Assembly: GCA_027604705.1 (NCBI GenBank)
Contig: JADHYV010000086.1
Span: forward strand, 1 to 64,000
Source of the DNA: Allomyces arbusculus
Lineage: Eukaryota > Blastocladiomycota > Blastocladiomycetes > Blastocladiales > Blastocladiaceae
DNA length: 64,000 bases
Direction of reading: 5' to 3'
Below are positions 33,530-44,856 of this stretch, piece by piece (position 1 is the stretch's first letter; each line of letters opens with the position of its first letter). Both the position numbers and the translations under genes were made by a program. The notes under the pieces were generated by a model, which searched no databases, was not told the DNA's origin, and saw only the letters and a list, made by a program, of their open reading frames with translations.

Positions 33530-35104
33530 ATGCCCGCACCCGCTGCCGCCGACGCGGCCTTCCAGCAATGGGCCTGCCACGTTTTGGCCCTCTCCATGGG
33601 CCTGTCTGACGCCGACATCAAGGAAGGGACACTGCCCTACCTGCTCAGCATGGACGAGGGCGAGCTCGTCATGACACTGCAAAACTTTCTCGGCGACGAC
33701 ACTGAAGCGCGCACGCTGATTGCCGACTTTGCCAATCGCCGGTTCGGGCGTACGCCGACCAAAGCAGCCGCAGCACCATCCGCCGTATGATCATTTGCCC
33801 TCGAATCGTTTTGATCCGCGCAGTGTGCTTATGACGTGATGTTCGTGATCAAGCAGCCGACCCCAGCACCGTCCACGCACAGGGAGTACACGGCGCCCGT
33901 GGCGGGCCTGTCCTACGCGAGCGCGTCACAGATTGTCGTCGCTCCCCCCGCGCCTGAACCGGCACCCACCGTTGACGACCAGCCCGCCGAGGGAACCGAG
34001 TCGGCGACCGCGTCCCCCGACCCGAAACCCGAGTCAAACCGCGCACGCAAGAAGCGGCTCGCTCGAGAACGTGCTGCCGGTAGCAAACTGACGCTCGACG
34101 ACTACGAGCGGCTCGAGCGCGAGGGCAAGCTTGCGACGGCCCGTGCCGAGTGCGGTTGCCACGGTCCGTGACCATTTCACTCGTTCAGGTGTATTTGACG
34201 AGTGAGTAGCTGAACACCAACACTCCAACACTCCTACTTCCCAGCCACACACCATGACCTCCTCACCAACTGCCTCGCCTGTGGCCGCATCGTCTGCGTC
34301 GTCGAAGGCCAAGGGCCCTGCTACACGTGCGGTGCCCTCGTCGTCTCGGCCGACCAACAACTCGCGTCCGCTGGCGCACCCTCCGACGCGCTCCTCGCCG
34401 CACAAGCCAACCGCGACCGATTGCTCGACTACGATGCGACTTCGGCGCAACGCACCAAAGTGATTGACGTCAAGGCCGACCACGTTGATTTCGAAGGGGC
34501 TGGCAAACTTTGGCTGTCGCAAGTGGAGCGCGCGCACGCCGAGCGGCGACGCGCCGTGCAGGTGGAGAGCTTGTCGACGCGGCATCACCGCACGCTCGAT
34601 ATTGACCTGGACCGTGGGGAAGTAGTCGAGTCGGCGGATCCGGGCACCGACGTGACGCTGCGCGGGTTTGGCGACATGCTTGAAGAGGAGATTGATGGTG
34701 CCATGCCCACCGTCTCGTCGTGGCTCGCCGTTGAGTTGCCGCCACGTCGACAAGTGCAGGACGGCGACGCAGCCGAGGATCATGATCATGGCGACGGGAC
34801 CGGCGCGTTCTTCCACCCGGACTTGGCCGTGCGGCCCGTCTACGTCGACACGGCCGCGTTGGAGGCCGAGGCTGATGGGGTGGCCGACCGCGTCAAGGGT
34901 GGCAAGGGCAAGGCGCGCAAGAACCGTGGTGGAAACGAGGCCGTCGCGGTGGAGAAAACCGTGGCAACGATACCGGGCGCGAATCCGGTCCCCGCAGCCG
35001 GTAGAAAAGGGTCGGGCAGGAAACGTGCGGCGCGTAGGGCGCATGCGACATCTGCAGGAGGAGCAGGGCAGGCTGTGAATGAAGACGATCCGGGGTGCGG
35101 GTAA
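33530..35104 (+). CDS. TRIP4: TRIP4/ASC-1 (Rqt4-like) zinc-finger protein, three exons
   Basis: Exons 33530-33784, 33857-34163 and 34245-35104 give 473 residues. TRIP4 (yeast Rqt4) is a subunit of the ASCC/RQT helicase complex that splits collided ribosomes in ribosome quality control and also acts as a coactivator. The N-terminal domain FQQWACHVLALSMGLSD...YLLSMDEGELVMTLQNFLGD matches the TRIP4 N-terminus. The central zinc finger is assembled across intron 2: ECGCHA-THHDLLTNCLACGR, then IVCVVEGQGPCYTCG. Downstream LLDYDATSAQRTKVIDVKAD and STRHHRTLDIDLDRGEV are conserved blocks. The tail is basic. No ASCH domain is seen, unlike the animal protein. Introns of 72 bases (donor GTATGA) and 81 bases (GTCCGT). 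An alternative acceptor for intron 1 would lengthen exon 2 slightly. A GTAAGC overlaps the stop codon at 35101, so a further exon cannot be excluded. Confidence 0.85.
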
Positions 35105-35544
35105 GCACGATTTGCGGGACGCGACGCTGCTCACATCGGAATACATTGCAATTTCGACGCGAAGAGCTCGACCTGGGCTGGATTGGCGTCGTGACCAGAA
35201 ATCCAAAGCGGAAGGGATGGACGGTGTCGGCGAACGGACCACTGCGGCGTCGCGCCGCTGGCCGCGCGCCACTCAGTCGCGCTCAACTGGCTACCAGCGA
35301 GCAACCCGCCAGCATCCGCCCCCCATTCGAACCCGTGCCCGAGTTTTGATTTCTTCTCCACCCACTCGCGACCTTGCGCATTCCTTGCTCTCAAGAAAAC
35401 ACGACGCACGACTCGACTGCCTGCATCCCCGCGCCGACCACGTCCTGGACCGCCGCACACGCCGGCTGCGAACTCGCCAACAAAGCTGCCATCCGAAACC
35501 GACCAACCGACCACGAGCCAGCATCCAATCCAATCCTGTCCGCC
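35105..35544. other. Intergenic region upstream of the SLC35-like transporter
   Basis: 440 bases. The transporter frame is open through the second half of it, but without membrane segments. No other feature seen. Confidence 0.55.
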
Positions 35545-37503
35545 ATGCACGGCGTCTCTGCCGCTCCCGGCACCACGAGCACCAGCGGCAAGCTCGGTTT
35601 CGCCGCCATCGCCGCGATTCTCGGGTGGTACCTGCTCTCGGCCGCTCTCAACCTCTACAACAAGTGGTTTTTCGGCGTGCACGGTTACCACCTCGGGTTC
35701 CCCGTGCTCGCCACGGCGTGCCACGCGCTGTTGCATTTCACCTACTCGACGCTGTGCCTCGCGCTATGCTGGCCGCACGCACGTCCCACGGCCGCCGCCG
35801 CCGCTGCTGCCGCGGCGGCGGCAGGAGCGGACCCGCAGGCACCGGTGGCCGCACCGTCGTCGAGGTCGAGGTGGTTGCCGCGCGCGATTGCGCACCGCCG
35901 TGCGCGTTACGCGGCAGCGGCGAGTCACGAGGATATGGTTGGGCTCGCGGATAAACCGACCGACCGGCTTATGCCCAACGACGGCGCGGGTTTGTCGACG
36001 TCGTCGCGACCGACGAGTGCGGGACGACGCGCGTCGCCAACAAGGCCACGTCGCAAGTCGGGCAACGAGGCCGACCAGCACCTGTTCCGTATCGTGGACG
36101 ACGAGGATAGCAACGACGACGACCACGAGGGCGACAGCGACGGTGCAAACAGCGATCTTGACACGCGCAGCAAGGACCTCGACCACGGCCTGGTAGGCCA
36201 TCACGACCTCGACGCGGCATCCTCTGCACCACCACCGCCACCCCCACCGCCCACACCAGCGCGATCGTGGAGCAAGATTGCCCTGGCCGTGGTGCCGTGC
36301 GGCATGGCGACGGCGCTCGACATTGGACTGTCAAATGCGAGTCTTAAGACGCTCTCGCTCAGTTTTTATACCATGGTGAAATCCACGACGCCGTTCTGGG
36401 TCATGGTCTTTGCACTCGTGTTTCGGCTCGAGCAACCGTCGTGGCGGCTCGCCGCGTCGATGGTGACCATGTCGATTGGCATGGTGTTGATGGTCTCGCA
36501 CGTGCACGAGTCGGCGTTTGATCCGATCGGGTCTGTGTTCTCTTTGCTTGGTGACAGGGTAGACTGGATGTTGTGCTCACTCGTCTCTCTTGGCTCCACC
36601 AGATTCTTCCAAGCCGTCGTCGCCTCGATCATGGGCGGCCTGCGCATGGCCGCGATCCAGCTGCTGTTGCACAAGTCGGACCTGCACCTGAACCACCCGC
36701 TCGCGACCAACCAAGTGCTCGCGCCCGTCATGTTCTGCACGCTGCTCCCGACCGCCTTCTTTCTCGAACCCGTCACACATTTGACGAGCATGCCGGCATT
36801 TGCCACGGCCGCGGCCGCACGCCTGTCGGTCCTGCTCGTGGTCGCCGGCGGCACGCTCGCGTTCACGATGCTGGTCATTGAGTACCGCGCGATCCAGCTC
36901 ACGTCCGGATTGACGCTTTCGGTCGCGGGGATTGTCAAGGAGGTCGGCACAATTGTGCTGTCGGTGCTCATTTTTGGTACGAGCCAAACAACGCGTTCCC
37001 GTCTTGGTCTGTCGGATTCGACTGACCATTTCTCGGCCATACAAATAGGCGACGTCCTCACGGCCCTCAACATTGTCGGCCTCTTTGTGTGCCTCGCCGG
37101 AATCGCGCTCTACCACATTCACCAGCAACAACAGTCGCGTATCGCGGCCGCGCGCGCCATCGCCGCGGACCTCCCGTCCCCGCGCATGGAAATGGCCAAG
37201 CTCCCGACCGCACGCGACGGCCATGTCGGCGAGTCGCTCCTCGCGCACGATCATGGCTCTGCGAGCGCATGGGCTTCGTCGTCGTGGGCGAGCCGTGCCG
37301 CGGCGGCGTGGACCGGTGCTGGCGCGAGCAGTAGGGCGCCGCCACCGGGCGCGGAAATGCTCGTGGATGATGGAGATGCCGCCGAGTGGACGGTGCATTT
37401 TGATGCGGTGCCGGGACCGGCAGGCGCGGGGATGGGGGCGGGAGTGGAGGATCGCGAGCTGCTGTTTCTCGCGGATAGCGCCGACGAGGAGGAGGATGAA
37501 TGA
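35545..37503 (+). CDS. Triose-phosphate/nucleotide-sugar transporter family protein (SLC35C2-like)
   Basis: A multi-pass drug/metabolite-superfamily transporter, 652 codons if read through and about 607-628 residues after likely splicing. Known SLC35C2-like proteins sit in the Golgi or ER and affect GDP-fucose supply. Membrane blocks: AAILGWYLLSAALNLYNKWF (first helix with the conserved NKW), FPVLATACHALLHFTYSTLC, ATALDIGLSNASLKTLSLSF followed by YTMVKSTTPFWVMVFALVFR (family core), SIMGGLRMAAIQLLL, VLLVVAGGTLAFTMLVIEYR, LTLSVAGIVKEVGTIVLSVL, and LTALNIVGLFVCLAGIALYH. A 72-base in-frame intron (36977-37048, donor GTACGA, ending CAAATAG) joins VLIFG-DVLTALNIVG. A 63-base intron at 36551-36613 is possible. 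An acidic, disordered loop of about 160 residues (about 75-240) with poly-Ala and poly-Pro lies between helices 2 and 3, which is unusual. ATG 35545 directly precedes the first helix. Confidence 0.85.
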   Translation: MHGVSAAPGTTSTSGKLGFAAIAAILGWYLLSAALNLYNKWFFGVHGYHLGFPVLATACHALLHFTYSTLCLALCWPHARPTAAAAAAAAAAAGADPQAPVAAPSSRSRWLPRAIAHRRARYAAAASHEDMVGLADKPTDRLMPNDGAGLSTSSRPTSAGRRASPTRPRRKSGNEADQHLFRIVDDEDSNDDDHEGDSDGANSDLDTRSKDLDHGLVGHHDLDAASSAPPPPPPPPTPARSWSKIALAVVPCGMATALDIGLSNASLKTLSLSFYTMVKSTTPFWVMVFALVFRLEQPSWRLAASMVTMSIGMVLMVSHVHESAFDPIGSVFSLLGDRVDWMLCSLVSLGSTRFFQAVVASIMGGLRMAAIQLLLHKSDLHLNHPLATNQVLAPVMFCTLLPTAFFLEPVTHLTSMPAFATAAAARLSVLLVVAGGTLAFTMLVIEYRAIQLTSGLTLSVAGIVKEVGTIVLSVLIFGTSQTTRSRLGLSDSTDHFSAIQIGDVLTALNIVGLFVCLAGIALYHIHQQQQSRIAAARAIAADLPSPRMEMAKLPTARDGHVGESLLAHDHGSASAWASSSWASRAAAAWTGAGASSRAPPPGAEMLVDDGDAAEWTVHFDAVPGPAGAGMGAGVEDRELLFLADSADEEEDE

Positions 37504-38549
37504 AGTGTGGTGTCGATTGTCCACCTATTGGCGCGGGTGACGAAGGTCGTGGAAGTGTTTGGCAGCAAACTGGGAAGGGGCGGCAGGCCGCGCGGTCAGC
37601 CGCATTGTCGTGCGAACGTTCAACGACGGCGGTCATGTCATTACGAACAGTCAGGGAAGGCAAGCAGTCGTTGGGATTCTCTCGCCCGCGGTATGGCACC
37701 CATGCCGGGGATGGGATCATGGGCACGCACATGTGGCCGCAGCGCGTCCCGCGGCGAGAGAGGCCGGCGATGCCAACGACTTGGCAGCCCACCAGGAACA
37801 GCATGCCACCGCCGCGCGACCTGATCCATGGCGAAGAGAGGGCGGCCGGCCGCGCGCCAAATACAAATCAACAAAACAATCAAATCTGGTCGCAATCAAT
37901 TCGACGCGGCGGTGTCTCGCAGGTTCGGTGGTGGCGTCGGCCGTTGGGCCGCCGCGAAACAACCAGAAAAATAATCACACTGCAGTTGCACGCTGCACGC
38001 CGCAACCTGCCGCGGTGGGCAACGACGTGCGCGTCCTGCTCCACCATGCCGCCGACGCCGTCGCGCGTCTTGTCGCCACCATTCTGTCGGCCAAGCAGTC
38101 AAGGGCCGCTGCCGCGCGCGTCCTCGACGCTCTCTCCCTGCCCCGCGACCGTGAATTTTCACCGCGTCTGCCCGCGACCGCGTCTGCCCGCGCGCCCAAC
38201 CTCTCGACCTCCATAGACGGCGACGTTGGCGACCGGCAGCTGCTGCACCGCGAGCGACCGAACCAGCACCAACCCATTGCGAACGAACGACCGGTGACCA
38301 GCGCGCACCCATCGCCAACGCCCTCTCCCGCACCCGCCGCGCGCCCGCTCGCCCGACGCACCCCCGCCCCGCCCGCGCCCCCGCTCGCCCGTCGCGCGCC
38401 GTTGCCCTCCCGTCGATCCGCTGCCCGGAGCCCTCCTCTCATTAGGGAGAATCCGTGCCTTCAGCTGACCGACCGTATACGGCCGTCAAGTCCCCGCTAC
38501 GCATTGCTCAGCGCGCGCGCCAGTCGCTCGGGATCAAGCATCTCCAACC
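37504..38549. other. Intergenic region, 1 kb, no supported gene
   Basis: Between the transporter stop and the start of the long low-complexity gene. Overlapping Arg/Ala/Pro-rich frames run on both strands without domains. A Pro-codon-rich CCCGCCC patch lies at 38320-38410. Confidence 0.55.
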
Positions 38550-41500
38550 ATGTCGTTTGCTCCACGCACTCCGCCCGGCGGCCGCAAGACCGCCGTGGCC
38601 AAACCGACGCCTGCGACCGGATCTCGCACCAAGACTGCGGCCGGTAGTTCGACTGGGCCGCCGGGAACAGCCAAGCCGGCGGCGTCGGCGGCCAAGGACA
38701 AGGACAAGGACAAAGACGCGAAGTCGACGACCACCAAGCCGGCGACCACGGCGGCCAAGAAGCCCGCGGCGTCAACAACGCGCACAACCACGACGCGTCC
38801 CGCCGCTTCTGCTACAAGCAAGCCGGCCGCGGGCAAGACCTCGACGTCAGCGGCCAGCAAGCCTGCATCGAGCGGTACCAAATCCAGCACCACCAAGACG
38901 CACGCGACCGGCGGGCGTCCCGCGTCATCCAAGCCGCACGCCGGCGCCACCGCCACCGCCAAACCGTCCACGACCACTACCGCTCGCCACCACCGTGCCG
39001 GCACACCGACGCCGGCCCGGACGCCGTCGCGCACGTCGACTCCGCCGGTGCGTACGGCGACGCCGCCCGCGCGGTCGGCCACGGCCACGCCCCCCGCCCG
39101 GACCCCGTCGCGTTTGTCGCGCCGCGACTCGTCCACGTCCGCGTCGGACATTGAAGAGAGTGTCGCGCGCCTGTCGACGCCATCCGCGTCGGTCTCGCGC
39201 GCGACGACGCCCGTCTCGGCGGTCGAGTCGTCGGCCGAGGAAGAGGAGAGCGAGGAGGAGATTCCGGCGGTGCCGGCACTCGAGACGGTGACGGAGGGCG
39301 TGGTGCTCGATGTGCGCGGCGGTGCGGACGAGGAAAAGGAAAAGGAAAACGTGCCGGTGGTCGTGGTTGCGCCTCCAGTCGAAGGCCATGCATCGCGCGA
39401 CGCAAGTTCGGCGGGTCCTGCCGAAGCCAACGGTGATGCCACCAAGACCGAGGATTCGGGTCATGCACCGGCCGTCGCCGACCTGCCGACCGCGTCTGTC
39501 ACGCCGTCGATCCCCGAGGTTGCCGCCGCGCCCGCGAAGGATGAGGACAAGTCGCGCGCGGTCGTGCCCGAGTCAATCCCTGAGGTGGTCGAGGCCGCGG
39601 CTGCACCCAAGGACGCGGCCAAGGAGGACGTGGCCAAGTCCCCCGAGCCCGTCGCTGCGACCCCGGCCGCACCCGTCCAGCCGGCGGCCGCTGCCGTGCC
39701 GGTCGCCGCGCCTGTGGTCGAGACCACGCCGCAGCTGCCCGAGCCCAAGCCCGCCGTCGTCGAGACCAAGCCTGCGCCGGTCGCCTCCGCGGCTCCGGCC
39801 GCGCGCAATCTGACCCAGGAGCCCGAGAAGGCCAAGGTCGAGCTGGTCCAGCCCAAGCTCGAGACCGTGCAGTCGACGACGCCTAAGGTCGAGCCTGTCG
39901 AGGTTCCGGCCCCGGTCACGGCCGACAAGCCTGCGGCACCGGTCGTCAAGGCGGTCGAGCCCAAGCTGCCCGTTTCGGTCGAGGTCGTGCCGGTGGCAGT
40001 GGCCCCCGTCGCGCCGTTCGTGATTGCGCACCACGATGCCGAGCCCGCCGTCGCGGCCCCGGTCGCACCGGTCGTCGCGCCGATCATCGAGCCGACTGTC
40101 GTGGAGAAGACCAAGGAGACTGCTGTTGTCGCTGCTGTCGCGCCGGCCCCGGTGCCGGCCGAGCCCAAGGTGGAGCCGGTCGCGGCCCCGAAGGCTGTCG
40201 AGGAGCCAGCTCTCGTCTTCAAGGCTGTCGAGAAGCCGGTCGAGGTGGCCAAGCCCGCTGAGAAGCCGGCCGAGGTCGCCAAGGAGCCGACGCTGGTTGT
40301 GGTCGCGAAGCCCATCGAGACGCCCGCGCCGGTGAAGGTGGTCGAGGAGCCGGTGAAGAAGCAGCAGCCCGCTGCCGTCGCTAAGGCCATCGAGGAGCCC
40401 ATTGCCGTCATCAAGCCCGCCGAGGAGCCGATCTCGGTTGTCAAGGCCGTTGAGGAGCCGATCGCGGTCTCCAAGCCTGTCAAGATGCCCGTTGCTGCCC
40501 CCACAGTCGTTGAGGAGCCCGTCGCTGCCCCCGCGGCCATCAAGGAACCCGTGGTGCCCGTCAAGGCCGTCAAGGAGCCGGTGCCGGTGGTTGTTGCCGA
40601 GACCAAGAAGCCCGAGGTCGCGGTTGCCGCAACCCCCGCTCCTGTCGCCGACAAGCCGAAGGTATTGACTGCCCTTCACCCCCTTTTTGCTCTTTGAACC
40701 GCTCACTAACCGGGCCGTCCCGTCCCCGCAGGTGCCAGTCGAGGCTGAGCAGAAGACGCATGTGGAGACGGCGCCCGTCCAGCTGGCGCACGTCGAGCCG
40801 CAGAAGGTCGAGCCGAAGGTTGAGCCGCCAAAGGTCGAGCCGCCAAAGGTCGAGCAGCCCCGCGCAGCTCCTACCGTCGAGCCCGTCCCCGTCGCCGCCG
40901 AGCCGGTGGCTGTGCCCGCTGCGATTCTTCCCGCTCCTGTCGTCGAAGTCGCAGCGCCGCGCGCTGTGCCCGTCGAGGAGCCCCGCGTCGTCGCCGCGGC
41001 CCCCGCCCCCGCCAAGCCCGCTGCTCTCCCGACCTACGAGGAAGCCACGGCGACGCTCGCCGTGGTCGAGGCCGAGCCGGCCGCGACCGCGTCATCGGCA
41101 ACGTCGGTGCGCGATAGTTTCCGCGAGCTCGCTCTGGCCGACCCGGTCACGGACAAGACGCCCGTGCATGCACCCGTCCCGGCTGTGATCGAGCCCGTGG
41201 TGGCCGCGCCGGTGCGCGTCTCCCCCACGGCGTTTGAACTCGAAAAGGACCAAGTTTCGGCGCCCTCCAAGGTTGGTTTCGTTGCTTCCTGTTTCGCATG
41301 TTTCCGCTCTAATCGAAGCAAGCGTCTCTGATCACTCGGTGCTTTGGTTTTCAATAGGTGGCGGAGGTGTCCCCGATTGCCGCGGTTCCTGGTGCGGTTC
41401 CGGCCGTGCCCACGGTTGTGACCAAGGAGATCGCGGTGGAACCTGTCCAGGAGCTCGTTCCGGTGCGTTTTTGTGCTTCTCTTTTCGCGTATTTACAAAC

Positions 41501-43805
41501 GATTTGGCTGACCATTTGTTCATGACACCAGGTGGAGCACCCGGCGGGGCCCGTAGTCGTCAAGGAGGTCAAGGAGCACCAGGCTGAAGTCCAGGTCGTC
41601 GAAAAGGCCGTTGTCGTGGAGCCCGCGGTCGCTGTGGTCGTTTCGGCCGTACCCACGGTCGCCGCAGCTCCCGCTGCCGCGGCGGCGGTCGTCGAGCCCG
41701 TGTCCAAGCCTGTCAAGACTGTCTCGCCCCCTATTGCCGCGCCCGCGCCAATCACAGAGGTCCAGACCCCCATTGTCGAGCTCAAGAAGGCCGCCGAGGC
41801 CGAACCGGAAATCGTCCTTCCCGCCGAGCTCCCGGCACCCGTCGTGGCGACCTCGCGCGATCTCCCGCGCGAGCCCGTTGCACGCCCACTGTCGCTCGTC
41901 GAGACGACCGTACCCGAGGACGTGCCGTCGGCCACGCTCAAGCCGGCGCCGACCACGTCGTCTGTGTCGATCGAGGAGGAGGAGGAACGCGCCCCTGCGC
42001 CGCCGACGAGTTCGTGGGCCGCGTTCATAGCTGCCACGTCGTCGACGACCCCCGAGTCGGACCCCGTGCGCATCACCCCGGCCCACCCTGACTCAGGCCT
42101 AGCGCTCGCCGACAGCGACCACGAGCGGTCGCCGAGCCACCTCACCGACTCGGTGCATGCCGCGACGACCGATAACTACAGCATGGCCGTGAGCGCGACC
42201 GACGAGGCGCACGATCTCGGCGATGCCTCGGCGTGGCCCGACCACACGAACCAGTACATGCGCCCGGGCGTGCCCGTCCCGCCCGTCCCGCGCGCTCCCG
42301 GCCAGACGGCCGCCCAGGTCTTGGCCAATTCGTGCAACATTGTTGCTCGCATTATTGCCCAGATTGACGACGAGCGTAACAAGGCCTCGATTCGTCGGCA
42401 CCGGTTGCGTACAGTGATTGCGCCCGTGAGCAAACTGTGGACGGCCGTGGCCAAGAAGCGCGCGCAAACGATCATGGTCGTGTCGGTGCCGCATCCGCAG
42501 GTGCTCGCCGAGGTCGTGACGCGTGCCGACGAGTTGCGCGAAGGGGTCGACACGACGCACCAGGAATGGGGCGCACCGCGGCACAAGAAGCCGTGGCAGG
42601 ACGTGCCGCTGCCTCTGTCGCCGACGTTTGCCAACTACGCGCGCGGTCTGCGGCACTTGGAGCTGCACGACGTGCAGCTGGGCGACATGGAGCTGCGCAT
42701 TCTAGCCAACAACATCGACTCGCTCGTGCACCTCGCACTGCACGAGTGTGTCGTCTCGGTCGACCGTGGCGCTGCCGAATTCACGGCGCTGTTGCGCGCC
42801 AACCGCGACACGCTTCGCGCGCTGCACATGGTTTCGTCGCGCCTGCCCGTGCTCCTCGACGACGCACTGCTCCCGCGGTGGTCGCAGGCGTGCGGCCGGC
42901 TCGAGTACCTCTACCTCAGCTTCTCGCACCCGGGGCTCCCGTCGAGCCCAGGAGGTGCGAACGGTTCCTGGGGCTGGGGCGCGCACGTACCGGGTACGCC
43001 GTCGGGCAATTCGGGCTTGGCCAATGGCCACCTCGAAGATTTCTCGGACGTGCGCAGCGTGCGGTCGTTCAGCGGCGCGATTGGTGGGTCGGTCGCGCCC
43101 GCACCGTCGGTCGCCTCGACGGCCGTGACGGCGCGGCACATGCTGCAGCGGTCGTCGAGCATGCGGTCGGTGCCCGCGGCCTTCGCGTCGTCGTCGCGCC
43201 CAACCTCCACGGCGCTGTCGAGCGTCGCGTCGTTCAATGGGTTGACGTCGTCGAGCTCGAGCATGCAGGCGGCAGCCACCGTGGGCATGGCGCCCGTGCG
43301 CCGCAACAGTCTCGGGTCGGCGATCCTGACCCCCGCCGGATTGCAGGCACTCGCCGCCAACTGCCCGGGGCTCTCGTCACTGACCATCGACGTGCCGGCG
43401 GCCAAGTATCTGTCGCTCGACGATCTCACCGCTGCCATGTACCAGATGCGCGGCTTGCGGTATCTCGCGCTCGGCACGACGCCGCTGCGCGTGCCGCCGT
43501 CGGACGACGGGTCGGCGCCGCTCGAACACGTAATCGAGGAACTGAGTCTGCTGTTCCCGCAGGTGCGGCTGTCCGCCGTGAACCCGGACGTGCTCGTCTG
43601 CGAGCCGTCCCCCGCGGTCTTGGCCGCGAGCAACCTCGTCGAGGACCCGGTTGTCGAGAGCGATCGTGCTGTCGGCACGACGAGTTTGCAGCGGCGCACG
43701 TCAATCCAGTCGATTCAGTCGATCCGGCAACTCGCGAAACGGTCGTCGACGGCGTCGCTGCGTGAAGTGCGCGAAAAGGCCGTGTCGTGGTTCCGCAAGG
43801 TGTAG
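38550..43805 (+). CDS. 1,676-residue Ala/Pro/Val/Glu-rich protein with leucine-rich C-terminal region, four exons
   Basis: Exons 38550-40661, 40732-41271, 41358-41462 and 41532-43805; all three introns (70, 86 and 69 bases) are phase 0. I do not recognise the protein. Residues 1-200 are basic, Lys/Thr/Ala/Pro-rich, with a KDKDKDKD run and many TP and RTPSR sites, like microtubule- or nucleic-acid-binding tails. Residues about 330-910 are acidic-hydrophobic low complexity built of irregular EEPVAVxK and PxVEPxK units (for example VEEPIAVSKPV, PKVEPPKVEPPKVE). The C-terminal part looks folded: CNIVARIIAQIDDERNKASI, then leucine-rich stretches LRHLELHDVQLGDMELRILA, LVHLALHECVV, LEYLYLSFSHPGL, GLQALAANCPGLSSLTI and LRYLALGTTPLR (about 1285-1590), resembling the ribonuclease-inhibitor type of leucine-rich repeat seen in F-box/LRR proteins, though no F-box is visible. 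Short exons inside the repeat region suggest repeat-driven growth. Confidence 0.75.
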
Positions 43806-44424
43806 GGGGTGGCGAGTGACCGCGCGTGCCTGGAGCACGTTGTCGGACTGCATGCTGCATACCCCCCGCACATTTCTTGTCCGTTTCGTGGGCGCACACG
43901 GAGGTGGGGAAGTCTGTTCCGCTCCTCACTGGCCGTCGCGCCAATTTTGATGTTGTGTACGTACCTCACCCCACACCCCCCACCATGTTTGTGTCCACTA
44001 TCATTGCGGCGAGTCCGAAATGTATCCTCAGTTTTGCATCCGAACCTCTTGATGTTTGTTGGCCGCACGCGCTGCCATCATGGCCCGGCGGCAAATGAAG
44101 TCAGTGTCCCGCCAGCCTCGTCTTTCCGAATGTGCTCCACCAACCTGCGGCTCCGGGTCCGTGGCGTGTGCTGCGTGCCGCTGCGACGCGTCGCGACCTC
44201 AACCAGGCATCTCGTCCCGCGTCCGACCATGCCGCCCCACTCTTGATCCTCGGTGTCCACTTGTCGCGCTCTGTGCTCAAACCTTGGGCAGATTCGCTTT
44301 TTCCGACGAGCCGCCGGACACTTGGCGCGGTGCTGCATAAATACGGACCCACACCGCAAAGTTGTCGACAAACTGACACTCGCACCCATCCCCAGCCGTC
44401 GATATCTATCCAAGCTCCTCCACC
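43806..44424. other. Upstream region of secreted paralogue 1
   Basis: 619 bases, lower GC than the flanking genes. It contains the TATA box at 44336. The long minus-strand frame 44101-44958 is antisense to paralogue 1 and was rejected. Confidence 0.6.
44336..44343 (+). promoter_or_regulatory. TATA box of secreted paralogue 1
   Basis: CATAAATA, 89 bases before the ATG at 44425. It is one of five TATA elements at matching positions before the five paralogues. Confidence 0.7.
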
Positions 44425-44856
44425 ATGCTCGCAGCCAACCACGCTCTCCTCGTCGCGCTCGTCGCCCTCCTGGCCCTCCTCGCGACTGTCTCGGCCTCGC
44501 CCGCTCCTGCTGCCGGCAAGACCCCTCCCTCTGACCCGATCGTCTCGATCTGGGCCCCGGACCAGACGCGCGTTTCTATTCAAGTCATGGGCGACGCGGC
44601 CACGGCCACGGGCCAGTGCCGCGGTCTCGAAGGCCGCGAGGATGGGTTCATCTACCTGCACACGTGGCCGACCTACGACAACTTGGTCCCAGCATGGAAC
44701 GTCAAGCTGTTCCGCGACTGGGGGTGCACGGGTGAGCCCGCCGCGGTAATGAGCGTGTGGGACGGCGTGCGCCCGCATGTCGCGTTCCCGGACCCGGCCG
44801 ACAAGTCGAAGCCGTTGGTCGTCAAGTCGCTCATGTTCGTGCCCGTGCAGTACTAA
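44425..44856 (+). CDS. Secreted two-cysteine protein, paralogue 1 of 5
   Basis: 143 residues. A strong signal peptide (ALLVALVALLALLATVSA, residues 7-24) is followed by a predicted cleavage before SPAPA. The mature part is about 119 residues with no membrane segment. The family core is GQCRGLEGREDGFIYLHTWP, then PAWNVKLFRDWGCTGEPAAV, FPDPAD and KPLVVKSLMFVP. The two cysteines (in QCRG and WGCTG) are the only ones in the mature chain and are invariant in all five copies, so one disulfide is likely. Closest to paralogue 2 (shared TATATGQCRG and HTWPTYDNL). I do not recognise the family. The alternating aromatic/hydrophobic C-terminal half (VKLFRDWGCTG ... VVKSLMF) is reminiscent of a beta/gamma-crystallin-type Greek key, but this is a weak resemblance. 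No intron is needed. Confidence 0.85.
   Translation: MLAANHALLVALVALLALLATVSASPAPAAGKTPPSDPIVSIWAPDQTRVSIQVMGDAATATGQCRGLEGREDGFIYLHTWPTYDNLVPAWNVKLFRDWGCTGEPAAVMSVWDGVRPHVAFPDPADKSKPLVVKSLMFVPVQY

Noticed and set aside
36551-36613. Certain intron in the transporter gene
   Set aside because: The frame also stays open if read through, and the acceptor (CCAAG) is weak, so it is only mentioned as possible.
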